A stretch of 64,000 bases of DNA from JAAYUH01 sp964640995 (GTDB lineage Bacteria; Caldisericota; Caldisericia; B22-G15), in contig CAZXJJ010000001.1 of NCBI GenBank assembly GCA_964640995.1, forward strand, positions 465,171 to 529,170, read 5' to 3'. Shown one piece after another: positions 16,531 through 25,696 of this stretch. Every line of letters begins with the position of its first letter. The first letter of the stretch is position 1. The position numbers were made by a program, and so were the translations under genes. A model generated the notes under the pieces. It was not told the origin of the DNA and did not search any database. It saw only the letters and a list, made by a program, of their open reading frames with translations.

Positions 16531-18004
16531 ACAGGCCATTGCAGGTTACCTTGTTAAAAAAACTCTTCTTTATACAAAAAAGGACCCAGATAGAAATCTT
16601 GATAAGATTTTAGATTTTATGAAAGCAATAACCCCAATAAAAGCATACAGAGAGCAAATTGAAGCAGCAAAAAACAACATCCACAAAGAAAATTACTGGA
16701 AATTAATTACAGGTGTAATTAAAAGAGTTGATGATAAGATGCTTACAAGATTAGGTTATAACTTCTTTGTTAATACTCTTCTAATTGGTATGCAAAAAAA
16801 CAATGAAGCTGAGAAAAAATATGGAGTTCCAGGACTTTTTACAATTCTAATTAGCCCAACAATGAGATGTAATTTAAGATGTATTGGTTGTTATGCAGGA
16901 GAATATACAAAAAAAGACGATTTACCAATTAAAGTTATTGACAAAATAATAACAGAAGGTAAACAACTAGGAACTTATCTATATACAATTCTTGGTGGAG
17001 AACCATTTATAAGAGAAGATATGTTTGAAATTTATAAAAAGCATTCAGATTGTGCATTTCAAGTATTTACAAATGGGACCCTTTTAGATATAGAAATGGT
17101 TAAAAAAATTAAAGAAGTTGGTAATATTATGCCAGTTTTAAGTATCGAAGGATTTGAAAAAGATACAGACGAGAGAAGAGGAAAGGGTGTATTCAAAAAA
17201 CTAATGGATGCAATGGATCTATTGAGAGAAAATGGAATACTTTTTGGATATTCAACAACTTATACAAAATTAAATGCTGATACTGTAACAAGTAAAGAAT
17301 TTCTTGATATGTTGATTGAAAAAGGTGCATTCTGGGGTTGGTATTTCCTCTATATGCCAGTTGGAAGAGACCCATCAGCAGAACTCATGGCAACACCAGA
17401 ACAGAGAAAGAAACTTGGTGAATTCATAAGATGGGCAAGAGAAAATAAACCAATCTGGCCAATGGATTTCTGGAATGATGCTCCATTTGTTACTGGTTGC
17501 ATTGCTGGTGGAAGAAGGTATGTTCATATTAATCATAAAGGTGAAGTTGAACCATGTATTTTCCTGCACTTCTCAGGAGGAAATGTAAAAGAAAAGTCTC
17601 TCATTGAGATTTTAAAATCGCCACTTTTTTCTTACATAAGAAAATTTCAACCATTCAACAAAAATTTGCTTATGCCATGTGAAATAATAGATGAACCTAA
17701 GGTTTTTAGATATATATATAACAAAACTAAACCAAAAGCAACAGACCTTGATGCAGATTTAATTGTAACAGATGAAAAGCTTATGAATGATCTTGATATA
17801 TATTCAAAAGAAGTTGCAAAAATGATGAATGAAGTGTGGCAAAAAGAACCTATTTATGAGAAGTTAAGAGAAGCTGCAAGAAAAGCAATTGAAGCAAAGA
17901 AACAAAGATTAAATAAAGAAGCACTTGAGAAAAGAAAAAGATATGAAGAGATTTTAAAAAGAAAGATAAAGAAAGAAGATAGTTTAATAAAGGAACCAAA
18001 ATAA
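16520..18004 (+). CDS. Radical SAM protein with SPASM-like C-terminal cysteines
   Basis: A protein of about 494 residues. The radical SAM cluster motif CxxxCxxC is CNLRCIGC (Cys117, Cys121, Cys124), followed by the SAM-binding ILGGEPFIR. Further cysteines in TGCIAGG, VEPCIF and MPCEI resemble the auxiliary-cluster region of SPASM/twitch proteins. The N-terminal 100 residues and the lysine-rich coiled C-terminal 80 residues are extra. Substrate unknown; no precursor peptide gene is visible nearby. The start at 16520 is chosen over 16505 because GGAGGTGAT stands just before it; it overlaps the regulator gene by 11 nt. Confidence 0.85.
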   Translation: MSIKQAIAGYLVKKTLLYTKKDPDRNLDKILDFMKAITPIKAYREQIEAAKNNIHKENYWKLITGVIKRVDDKMLTRLGYNFFVNTLLIGMQKNNEAEKKYGVPGLFTILISPTMRCNLRCIGCYAGEYTKKDDLPIKVIDKIITEGKQLGTYLYTILGGEPFIREDMFEIYKKHSDCAFQVFTNGTLLDIEMVKKIKEVGNIMPVLSIEGFEKDTDERRGKGVFKKLMDAMDLLRENGILFGYSTTYTKLNADTVTSKEFLDMLIEKGAFWGWYFLYMPVGRDPSAELMATPEQRKKLGEFIRWARENKPIWPMDFWNDAPFVTGCIAGGRRYVHINHKGEVEPCIFLHFSGGNVKEKSLIEILKSPLFSYIRKFQPFNKNLLMPCEIIDEPKVFRYIYNKTKPKATDLDADLIVTDEKLMNDLDIYSKEVAKMMNEVWQKEPIYEKLREAARKAIEAKKQRLNKEALEKRKRYEEILKRKIKKEDSLIKEPK

Positions 18005-18017
18005 ATAAAGGTAATTT

Positions 18018-18887
18018 TTGGAATTAGTTAAGATAAAAGAAAGAATTTTTTACATACAAGATTCAACAAACTTACTTCTCTTTGAGGGAGGTTCTTCTTT
18101 TTGTTTGGTTGATGCACCTATTGATAAAGATAAAGCAAAAAAGGTTAAAAAAATAATTGAAGAGAATAAATTTAATCTTAAAAATTTAATCTTAACTCAC
18201 CACCATGCAGACCATATTGGTGGTAGCAAATATTTAAAGGAGAGTTTAAATTTAAAAACCTATTCATCGCTCTCTGAAAAAATTTTCATTGAAAATCCAA
18301 TTTTAGAACCAATATACCTTACCTTAGGCGGAAATCCATCATCAGAGTTTTTAAACAAATGGGTAATGTCAGAAGGAGTATTAATTGATGAGAATATATT
18401 TTCATTGAAAATCGAAAACTTTGAAATAATTGATCTTTCTGGTCATTCAATTGGGATGGCTGGGATCTTAATAAATAAAGTTTTTTTCTCTTCTGATTCA
18501 TTTTTTTCATCTGAAATTTTAGAAAAATATATTGTTCCTTATTTTCACTCATATCATAAATTTTTAGAGAAGATGGAAAAAATTAAAGAATTAGATTTTG
18601 ATTTTATCTTACCTTCACATGGTAATTTATACAAAAAGAACGATGGATTAAAAGTAATTGATGAAAATATAAAAGTTTTAAATGAGATTAAAGAGAATGT
18701 ATTAAAAATCATTAGAAATTTTGAAAACCTTGAAAATATTATTTTTCAACTAAATATAAATATTAATTCTTATGTTGTTGCAACACTTATTAAAAGTTCT
18801 ATTTTAAATTTATTAAATGAGTTAAAAGATAGGGGTGAGGTTGAAATCATAATAAAAAATGGGGTTATTTATTACAGAATTAAATAA
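18018..18887 (+). CDS. Metallo-beta-lactamase-fold hydrolase
   Basis: A 289-residue MBL-fold protein with the metal motif HHHADH (His61, His63, Asp65, His66), a later GHS (SGHSIGMAG), an SSDSFF metal Asp and PSHG. The last 70 residues look like a helical or winged-helix tail. Family members hydrolyse thioesters, lactones, phosphodiesters or act on RNA; this one cannot be placed. It starts with TTG, 13 nt after the radical SAM gene, behind a weak AAAGG. It probably belongs to the same transcript. Confidence 0.85.
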   Translation: MELVKIKERIFYIQDSTNLLLFEGGSSFCLVDAPIDKDKAKKVKKIIEENKFNLKNLILTHHHADHIGGSKYLKESLNLKTYSSLSEKIFIENPILEPIYLTLGGNPSSEFLNKWVMSEGVLIDENIFSLKIENFEIIDLSGHSIGMAGILINKVFFSSDSFFSSEILEKYIVPYFHSYHKFLEKMEKIKELDFDFILPSHGNLYKKNDGLKVIDENIKVLNEIKENVLKIIRNFENLENIIFQLNININSYVVATLIKSSILNLLNELKDRGEVEIIIKNGVIYYRIK

Positions 18888-18915
18888 AAATTTTATTATA
18901 TTATAAGTTAATTTA

Positions 18916-18944
18916 TTGAATTAATACAAAATTAAAGTTAAAAT
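18916..18944 (+). promoter_or_regulatory. Promoter of the molybdenum hydroxylase operon
   Basis: TTGAAT (18916-18921), 17-nt spacer, TAAAAT (18939-18944), then GGGAGG before the ATG at 18965. Confidence 0.55.
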
Positions 18945-18964
18945 AAATTTATAAGGGAGGTTTT

Positions 18965-21292
18965 ATGAATGAACATAATTATATTGGAGAAGAGATTAAT
19001 AGGTTAGATGGAATGCTTAAGGTTTCAGGAAAAGCAATTTACGCAAATGACTTGAACTTCCCAGATCTTCTTTATGCGAGAGTTTTAACAAGTCCTCTTT
19101 CACATGCAAAAATAAAATCAATAGATATAGAGGAGGCAAAAAGGGTTGAGGGTGTTAGATCTATTGTTTTAGGAAAAGATTATCCAATTCTTTTTGGAAT
19201 ATACCTTGGTGATAAACCACCTCTTGCAATAGATAAGGTAAGATATTTTGGTGAACCAGTTGCAGCAGTTGTTGCAGATAGTGAGGAAAATGCAGAAAAA
19301 GCAGTTAAATTAATTAAGGTTGAGTATACACAACTTCCATTTGTTGGAAATCCACTTGATGCCCTAAAAGAGGGTGCTCCAATAATTCATGAGGAGATGG
19401 AAAAGTACTCCCATATCCCAAGCATTCATCCTGAACCCGGAACAAACATTGCAAATAGGACAAAAATAAGAAAAGGAGACATAGAAAAAGGCTTTAATGA
19501 GTCAGATGTGATTATTGAAGAAGAATTTTGTCTTCCACCTGGAGATCATGTTGCAATGGAGCCAAGAGCAGTTATTGCAGAAATTTTACCAGATGGTATG
19601 GTTGTGATTTACTCTTCAACACAGGCACCATTTGTAGTAAGAAATCTTTTAAGTAAATTTTTTGGTATTCCACATGAAAAGATAAGAATAATTGCTCCAC
19701 AAGTTGGTGGAGGTTTTGGTGGAAAAGCAGGGATTCAACTCGAGGGTTTAGCACTAATTCTCTCAAAAAGTGTAAATGGAAGAAAGGTAAAACTTGTAAA
19801 TAAAAGAGAAGAAGATTTAGTTTCTTCTCCTGGAAGAATTGGAATGTATGGAAAGGTTAAAATTGGAGCAAAAAAAGATGGAAAAATTTTAGCAATGGAT
19901 ATTCTTTATGTTTTTGATTCAGGTGCTTATGCAGATTATGCGGTAAATATTTCAAGAGGAGCAGCAGTTTCTTGCACAGGACCATACAATGTTCCAAATA
20001 TAAGATGTGATTCTCTATGTGTTTATACAAATCATCCTTTTGCAACTGCGTACAGAGGGTTTGGTCATATAGAACTCTCTTTTGCAGTTGAAAGAGCAAT
20101 CGATATTTTGAGTAAAAAATTAAACATAGACCCAGTTGAGTTAAGATATATAAACGCAATTAAAAAAGGAGATACAACTCCAACACAACAACTTATGGAT
20201 GATTCAACAGGAGACCTAAGGAAATGTATTGAAAGAGCAAAAGAACTCATTGAGTGGGATAAGGGAAATTATATAAAAATTGATCAAAACAGAGTAAGGG
20301 CAAAAGGTTTTGCATGTTTTTGGAAACCACCTATGATTCCCCCAAATACAGATGCTGGAGCAATTATCACTTTCAATGAAAATGGTTCAATAAATATAAA
20401 TGTTGGAATTGTTGAAATTGGTTCTGGAACTAAAACAGGCATTGCCCAAATTGTTGCATCAAAATTTAAAATTGATATTTCAAAGGTAAATATTGTTTCA
20501 GAAGTTATAACAGATAGGTCACCACATGATTGGACAACTGCTGCAAGTAGATCTCTTGTTATGGCTGGAAGAGCAGTTATTGAAGCATGCGATGATGCGA
20601 TAAATCAAATAAAAGAGGTCGCATCCCAAGTTTTAAGATGCCCTAAAGAAGATTTAGATTTAAAAGATGGTAAAGTTTTTGTAATTGGTGCAGAACATAA
20701 ATATTTGGAACTTAAAGACATAGTTTTAGGTTATGTTTATCCTAATGGAAATGCAATTGGTGGTCCAATTATTGGAAGGGGAAAATATATATCAAGATTT
20801 TTAACAGATATAGATAAGGAAACTGGAAAAGGGGAGCCATCACTTGAATATACTATGGGTGCAGAAGCAGTTGAAGTTGAAGTAAATCTTAGAGATGGAA
20901 ATTATAAAATTTTAAAAGCAGTTTGTGTTCTTGATGCTGGTAAAGTTATAAATAAAAAACTTGCGAAAAATCAATTTATTGGTGGAATTGAAATGGCAAT
21001 TGGCTTTACAACAACAGAGGGGTTTGTTTTTGATTCAAGAGAAAGAGTTTTAAATTACACTTTAAGAGATTTTAAAATTCCAAGATTTGGTGAACACCCA
21101 GAATATTTAATTGATTTTGTTGAGACACCTCAACATGATGGACCTTATGGAGCAAGAGGAATTGGAGAGGAAGCGATTCTTGGAATACCAGGCGCACTTT
21201 CAAATGCAATATCAAGAGCAATTGGTAAAGAAATCAAGAGATTACCCATAACTTTTGAGAGAGTTTTTTTAAAAACAAGGGAGGAAAAATGA
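18965..21292 (+). CDS. Xanthine dehydrogenase/aldehyde oxidase-family molybdopterin subunit
   Basis: A 775-residue large subunit of a molybdenum hydroxylase. The N-terminal a/b hammerhead domain starts DGMLKVSGKAIYANDL. Cofactor motifs include GGGFGGK, TAYRGFGHIE and GARGIGEEA near the C-terminus, where the Glu is the catalytic base. AYRGFG differs from the AYxCSFR loop of true CO dehydrogenase, so a purine, aldehyde or aromatic substrate is more likely than CO. FAD and [2Fe-2S] subunits follow immediately. Its stop overlaps the next ATG by 4 nt. No dedicated molybdenum cofactor or maturation (XdhC-like) genes are in the window. Confidence 0.93.
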   Translation: MNEHNYIGEEINRLDGMLKVSGKAIYANDLNFPDLLYARVLTSPLSHAKIKSIDIEEAKRVEGVRSIVLGKDYPILFGIYLGDKPPLAIDKVRYFGEPVAAVVADSEENAEKAVKLIKVEYTQLPFVGNPLDALKEGAPIIHEEMEKYSHIPSIHPEPGTNIANRTKIRKGDIEKGFNESDVIIEEEFCLPPGDHVAMEPRAVIAEILPDGMVVIYSSTQAPFVVRNLLSKFFGIPHEKIRIIAPQVGGGFGGKAGIQLEGLALILSKSVNGRKVKLVNKREEDLVSSPGRIGMYGKVKIGAKKDGKILAMDILYVFDSGAYADYAVNISRGAAVSCTGPYNVPNIRCDSLCVYTNHPFATAYRGFGHIELSFAVERAIDILSKKLNIDPVELRYINAIKKGDTTPTQQLMDDSTGDLRKCIERAKELIEWDKGNYIKIDQNRVRAKGFACFWKPPMIPPNTDAGAIITFNENGSININVGIVEIGSGTKTGIAQIVASKFKIDISKVNIVSEVITDRSPHDWTTAASRSLVMAGRAVIEACDDAINQIKEVASQVLRCPKEDLDLKDGKVFVIGAEHKYLELKDIVLGYVYPNGNAIGGPIIGRGKYISRFLTDIDKETGKGEPSLEYTMGAEAVEVEVNLRDGNYKILKAVCVLDAGKVINKKLAKNQFIGGIEMAIGFTTTEGFVFDSRERVLNYTLRDFKIPRFGEHPEYLIDFVETPQHDGPYGARGIGEEAILGIPGALSNAISRAIGKEIKRLPITFERVFLKTREEK

Positions 21293-22119
21293 TTTCTAAA
21301 GATTTTATTTATATAAAGCCAGATAATTTAAAAGAAGCATATGAGGCTTGTAAAAATTTTGAGCAAAAAGGAGAATCTCCTTATTATTTAAGTGGTGGAA
21401 CTGAAGTTGTTACCTTTTCAAGAAAAGGAGTTCTCTCTCCTGATGTTTTAATCGATTTAAAAAAGATAAAAGAGTGCTCTGAAATTTATTTTGATAATGG
21501 AAATTTAGTTATTGGTTCTGCTGTTCCTTTAAATGTGTTGATTGACTCAAATTATTCTAAAATATTTTCAAAATCAATAAAATTTATTGCGGATAGAACA
21601 ACAAGAAATAGAATTACAGTTGGAGGAAATGTTGTTGGTCAACTTCCATATAGAGAAGTAGTTCTTCCAATGCTTCTTCTTGATGCAGAAATAAAAATTT
21701 TTGGTTCAGATGGATTAAAGGAAGAGAATATTAACAAAGTTTTTGATAAGAATTTAAAGATAAACAAAGGAGATATTGTTGTTCAATTTTTAATCAAAAA
21801 AGAAAACCTTAACTTAGATTTTTATTATGATAGAAAAGTTTTTTACTCAAGGGTTGATTATCCTATAGTTTCTATTCTTTTTGTTAAAGATGAAAAATTA
21901 AAAATGGCAATTACTGGTGCCTTTAGTTTTCCATTGAGAGATATAGAAAGTGAAGAAATAATAAATAGAAATGATTTAAATTTAAATGAAAAAGTCGAAA
22001 AATTAGTTCAGAATTTCTTACCACTTTTTAAATCAGATTTCAGAGCATCAAAGGAATATAGAATTGAATTATTTAAAATAATTTTAAGCGATGCTTTAAA
22101 ATATTTTGGAGGTAATTAA
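21289..22119 (+). CDS. FAD-binding subunit of molybdenum hydroxylase (XdhB/CoxM-like)
   Basis: A 276-residue flavin subunit that passes electrons from the iron-sulfur subunit to the acceptor. The FAD-binding segments are YLSGGTEVVTFSRKG and TTRNRITVGGNVVGQLPYRE; the C-terminal CO-dehydrogenase flavoprotein domain follows (about residues 170-276). It overlaps the large subunit gene by 4 nt and is 2 nt before the Fe-S subunit gene. The large-medium-small order is one of the common arrangements. Confidence 0.93.
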   Translation: MISKDFIYIKPDNLKEAYEACKNFEQKGESPYYLSGGTEVVTFSRKGVLSPDVLIDLKKIKECSEIYFDNGNLVIGSAVPLNVLIDSNYSKIFSKSIKFIADRTTRNRITVGGNVVGQLPYREVVLPMLLLDAEIKIFGSDGLKEENINKVFDKNLKINKGDIVVQFLIKKENLNLDFYYDRKVFYSRVDYPIVSILFVKDEKLKMAITGAFSFPLRDIESEEIINRNDLNLNEKVEKLVQNFLPLFKSDFRASKEYRIELFKIILSDALKYFGGN

Positions 22120-22121
22120 CA

Positions 22122-22589
22122 ATGAAAGTTTATGAAGGTTATTTTGAGAAATTGTTAAATATAAATGGTGAAAGAAAGAAAGTTATAATTAAATCTAATG
22201 AAACACTTTTAAGAGTTATAAGAGAAAAGTTAGGATTAACAGGGACAAAAATTGGTTGTGAAAATGGAGATTGTGGAGCATGTACAGTTCTAATAAATGG
22301 TATACCTTATAAATCATGCATGATACTTGCAATTGAATTAGAAGATGAAGATGAAATAACAACAATTGAAGGAATAAATGATGAAAATATAAAAAGAGCA
22401 TTTATAGAAGAGGAAGGTTTTCAATGTGGTTTTTGCACATCTGGATTTATAGTTAATGTTTATTCTCTATTGAGAAAATTTGAAAAACCAGATAATGAAA
22501 CAATAAGAGATTATCTTGAAAGTAATCTATGTAGATGTACAGGATATGCTGGAATTGAAAATGCAGTTAAAAGGTTAATAAATAAATGA
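22122..22589 (+). CDS. [2Fe-2S] subunit of molybdenum hydroxylase (XdhC/CoxS-like)
   Basis: A 155-residue iron-sulfur subunit carrying both [2Fe-2S] clusters. The plant-ferredoxin type cluster uses Cys46, Cys51, Cys54 and Cys66 (GCENGDCGAC). The helical-domain cluster uses Cys102, Cys105, Cys137 and Cys139 (QCGFC and CRCTGY). All eight ligands are present, so the complex looks functional. The start has a GGAGG SD at the end of the flavin subunit gene. Its stop overlaps the ATG of the GDPD gene. Confidence 0.95.
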   Translation: MKVYEGYFEKLLNINGERKKVIIKSNETLLRVIREKLGLTGTKIGCENGDCGACTVLINGIPYKSCMILAIELEDEDEITTIEGINDENIKRAFIEEEGFQCGFCTSGFIVNVYSLLRKFEKPDNETIRDYLESNLCRCTGYAGIENAVKRLINK

Positions 22590-23530
22590 TAATAATTGGA
22601 CATAGGGGATATTTTTATGAAATAGAGAATACAATTCCAAGTTTTATTAAAGCATTCGAATTAGGAGCAGAAGGTATTGAGGTTGATATACAGAAAACTC
22701 TTGATGATAAAATAGTAATATCACATGACTCAAACCTAAAAAGAGTTTTTGGAATTGATTTTGATATAAGAAAAAATCATTTTAATTCTCTTAAAAAATT
22801 AAATTTAAAAGAGAGTGTTCCAACATTAGAAGAAACTTTAGAATTAGTAAGGGATAAAAATAAATTTATTGATGTTGAAATAAAAAATCAAGAAGATTTT
22901 AAATTAACTTTAGAATTGATAAAAAAATTTAATTATAAAGATGTTATTGTGTCATCTTTTTACCACAATAAGATTTTTGAATTTAAAAATTTATATCCAG
23001 AAACTAATTTTGCATATTTATATTTTCATCTTCCAAAAAATATAGATGATTATTTAAGAGAAGTTCAATTTATTAAGCCGAATATAAACTATTTAGTTGA
23101 GGAATATAAAAAACATTCATCAAATATTATTTCATGGGTTGTTAATGAGAAAGATGATATTGAATTTGTTAAAAATTTTAAACCCTTTGGTGTAATAACT
23201 GATTTTCCAGATAAGTTTTTTGAGACAAAATCAATAAATTCAAATATATCTAATTTTTTAAAAACAGTTCTAAAAGAAGAAAGTAGAATTTGTGAAAATG
23301 AGATATATTTAAAACTTATAAATTCTTTTATCGATCTGACAGTTGAGAAAATTGAACTGAATGATTCTGAAATTAAAGTTGAAGAAGGTTTTCCAATTAA
23401 TTGGAGAGTTGGTAAAGAAATAAGTTTAAAATTAGATAATTTTTCAAGAGAAGATAAAATAAAATATAAAATAAAGGAGTTTGGAGTTATAGAAATTAAA
23501 ATAGATGATTTATTTAAATTTTTAACCTAA
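22586..23530 (+). CDS. Glycerophosphodiester phosphodiesterase with a C-terminal extension
   Basis: Hydrolyses glycerophosphodiesters to glycerol-3-phosphate and an alcohol. The GDPD signatures are IGHRGYF (His6), ENTIPSF, GIEVDIQ and ISHDSNL. The TIM-barrel core ends near residue 210 (ITDFPDKFFE). The remaining 100 residues are an unrecognised lysine/glutamate-rich extension with beta-like segments; typical small bacterial GDPDs lack it. It overlaps the molybdenum hydroxylase operon by 4 nt although no functional link is evident, and ends 9 bp inside the converging Old Yellow Enzyme gene. Confidence 0.88.
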   Translation: MIIIGHRGYFYEIENTIPSFIKAFELGAEGIEVDIQKTLDDKIVISHDSNLKRVFGIDFDIRKNHFNSLKKLNLKESVPTLEETLELVRDKNKFIDVEIKNQEDFKLTLELIKKFNYKDVIVSSFYHNKIFEFKNLYPETNFAYLYFHLPKNIDDYLREVQFIKPNINYLVEEYKKHSSNIISWVVNEKDDIEFVKNFKPFGVITDFPDKFFETKSINSNISNFLKTVLKEESRICENEIYLKLINSFIDLTVEKIELNDSEIKVEEGFPINWRVGKEISLKLDNFSREDKIKYKIKEFGVIEIKIDDLFKFLT

Positions 23531-24562
23531 TTCCTCTTTTGCTTTCTGAATCCAGTTTTTGTCAGCAAGAAGTGCTCTTCCAATTCCAACTGTATCACAA
23601 TACCCATTTTCAATTAATAAATTAGCAAATTGAGGTGTTTTTATTCCACCTGTTAAATTAATAGGAATTTTAACTAACTCTTTTAATCTTTTGCTATAAT
23701 CTTTAAAATAACCCTCATATTTCCATAATTCTTTTGGCCTACTACCAGAATATCCCCCTGTTACATCTATCATGTCAACTTTAAAGGATACTTCTTTTCC
23801 AATCAATAAACCATCTTCTAATGTTAATCCATCATCAAAAAATTTATATTGTGGTGGATTATCTGATAAAGGTAATCTTACCGAAATTAGTGTGTCTTTT
23901 GCTTTTAATTTTATTTCTTCAATTATTTCAAAAAGAATTCTTGCTCTATTTAAAGGAGTCCCACCATATTCATCTTTTCTTTTATTAATCATTGGAGATA
24001 AAAATTGATTAATTAAAAAAAACCATGTCCTGCATAAATTTCTATTATATCATACCCTGCTTCTTTTGCTCTTCTACCTGCCTCACCAAATAAAAAAACA
24101 ATTTCTCTTATTTTTTCTTTTGGTAAATCCTCCTCAATAATAGATTTTAATGGTTTTCTTATGTCCTCATTATCTTCAAAAACAAAATCACTTTCATCTT
24201 TATTCATTAACATATTTTTAAGTTCTGGTATTTCAAATAAATTTGCTCCTAAATGATTTATTTCAATAGCAATTTTTACTCCATTTTTATGAACCTCTTC
24301 AACAAGTTTTTTTATGTCCCTCAATAAAGATATTTTCAGAAAGTAAAAGTTGATTTGGCATAACTCTTGATTCCTTTGAGATAAAAGCATTCTCAGTAAT
24401 TATTAACCCCATTCCAAGTTTTGCCATGTTAACATAGTAATTTAAAACTAGCTCATTTACAAAACCACCTTTTTCATTATTTTTTACAGCAATCGGTGGC
24501 ATTACAATTCTATTATTAAGAACCATATTTCCTATTTGAATTTTTTCAAAAAGTTTACTCAT
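23522..24562 (-). pseudogene. Old Yellow Enzyme-like NADH:flavin oxidoreductase, interrupted by two frameshifts
   Basis: Three consecutive frames together encode one complete OYE-type TIM barrel of about 345 residues. Frame A starts at 24562 (MSKLFEKIQIGNMVLNNRIV) and reads to LSENIFIEGHKK. The T7 run at 24307-24313 (A7 on the coding strand) has one base too many. Frame B continues LVEEVHKNGVKIAIEINHLG to IIEIYAGHGFF. The A8 run at 24015-24022 (T8 coding) is one base short. Frame C continues INQFLSPMINKRKDEYGG to the end, with TGGI and GIGRALLAD for FMN phosphate. Family members reduce enoates or enals with FMN. All catalytic regions survive, so this is recent decay, slippage-dependent expression or sequencing error. 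The ATG overlaps the DUF123 stop. Confidence 0.85.
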
Positions 24563-24960
24563 AAAAACCTCCTTTTCTTAACTGATTTTAACAAAGTTTT
24601 GATCTCTTTTAAATTTTTTGAATGAAATAAATGCGATTTACATTTACAATCAGAAGAACCAAACCTTTCTATAAAAATAAAATTATTTTGATAGAAAATT
24701 TTTGAAATTTCACACTCTTCATAATTTTCAATTAAATATACTAACTTAATTTCAAAACTTTTGTTATTTGTTAAATAATCAATATACCAATGTAATTTCT
24801 TTTCTTTTTTGAGGTGTCTTTCAACTCTTAAATTTACATTTCTTTTTGCACTTCCTGTATAGATGTAATATCCTTTTTTGAAATTTATAAGTCCCAAACT
24901 ACCAATATTTATTGATAAATCTCTTTTTAGTTGTAAAATTAATATGTATGTTTTAAACAT
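24559..24960 (-). CDS. DUF123 (GIY-YIG-like) protein
   Basis: A 133-residue DUF123 protein, a compact relative of GIY-YIG nucleases. The pattern is GYYIYTGSAKRNVNLRVERH, HWYIDYL, a Cys-Glu (EECEISK) and the C-terminal FGSSDCKCKSHLFH. In other organisms this domain occurs alone or fused to endonuclease III; its activity is not settled. No SD precedes the ATG. A TAAAAT on the minus strand (24968-24973) ends 7 nt upstream, hinting at another leaderless start. It is followed with a 4-nt overlap by the broken OYE gene. Confidence 0.88.
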   Translation of the reverse strand: MFKTYILILQLKRDLSINIGSLGLINFKKGYYIYTGSAKRNVNLRVERHLKKEKKLHWYIDYLTNNKSFEIKLVYLIENYEECEISKIFYQNNFIFIERFGSSDCKCKSHLFHSKNLKEIKTLLKSVKKRRFL

Positions 24961-25003
24961 TATTTTTATTTTATTATGATTTGGGGAATTTAAGGAGGGT
25001 TTT

Positions 25004-25696
25004 ATGCATCAAAAGATTAGAGAAATAACACTTGTTGGAGTTTTAGGAGCAATTACAATTATTTTAGGATTTACTCAATGGGGATACATACCTCTTCCAA
25101 CTCCTGCAGGTGCAGCAACAATTATGCATCTTCCTGTAATTATAACTGGTATTGTATTAGGTGCAAAATATGGAGCACTTGTTGGAGTTATTTTTGGAAT
25201 TTCTGTTGTTTATGCTTTTGGTTCTATGTTTCCAATATGGGTTTTATTTCCTGCAAGACCCCTTATTGGTATTTTTTCAGCAATTGTATTTTATTCAATG
25301 TATAAGATTCTTAAACAAGAAAAAAAGATAAATTCGATATTAACTCATCTATCATTAACTATTATTTTATTTTTAATTTTATTTTGGATCATTAAACAAT
25401 ATTTAAAATCACCTTTTATCTCTGCACCTATTGCTTTAATCCCAGCAATCTTATTTTACTTATACATCTCAAAAGGAAAACCACTATTTGTTTCTTTAAC
25501 TCTTGCATCTTTTATTGGAAGTATGACTAATACAGTAATAACTCTTGGTTTAGGAGTTATTTTTAAAGTTATAAACATTCAACAAGCAATAAGTGTTGGA
25601 ATTTTACATGGAATTCCAGAGGCAGTGGTTGCAATGGTTGTTTGTGTTCCAGTTTCTTTTTATCTTTTAAAATTTCTTAAAAAAGATTTTATTTAA
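25004..25696 (+). CDS. ECF transporter substrate-binding (S) component
   Basis: A 230-residue membrane protein of the ECF-type vitamin/metabolite uptake family. About six to seven hydrophobic helices are visible, with MHLPVIITGIVLGAKYGALV, a loop-helix signature of S components that bind the shared EcfT/A energiser. The energising subunits are not in the window, so this is a group II S component. No riboswitch-sized leader exists (43 bp to the divergent gene), so substrate cannot be guessed from regulation. The start has a strong AAGGAGGG SD. The 3' end overlaps the converging protease gene by 8 bp. Confidence 0.88.
   Translation: MHQKIREITLVGVLGAITIILGFTQWGYIPLPTPAGAATIMHLPVIITGIVLGAKYGALVGVIFGISVVYAFGSMFPIWVLFPARPLIGIFSAIVFYSMYKILKQEKKINSILTHLSLTIILFLILFWIIKQYLKSPFISAPIALIPAILFYLYISKGKPLFVSLTLASFIGSMTNTVITLGLGVIFKVINIQQAISVGILHGIPEAVVAMVVCVPVSFYLLKFLKKDFI

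Noticed and set aside
16505..18887. RiPP biosynthesis cluster
   Set aside because: No precursor peptide or RiPP recognition domain seen; the radical SAM protein lacks a clear peptide-modifying family assignment.
19857..20159. 100-codon antisense frame inside the molybdenum hydroxylase gene
   Set aside because: Its Leu/His-rich composition is the mirror of the sense gene and it has no SD or family match; the same holds for the other long antisense frames in this window.
18965..22589. Aerobic carbon monoxide dehydrogenase (CoxMSL)
   Set aside because: The active-site loop reads AYRGFG, not AYxCSFR, and no cox accessory genes are present.
23522..24562. Three small separate genes in place of the OYE gene
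   Set aside because: The three frames match consecutive parts of one OYE barrel, and single-base changes at two homopolymers join them.
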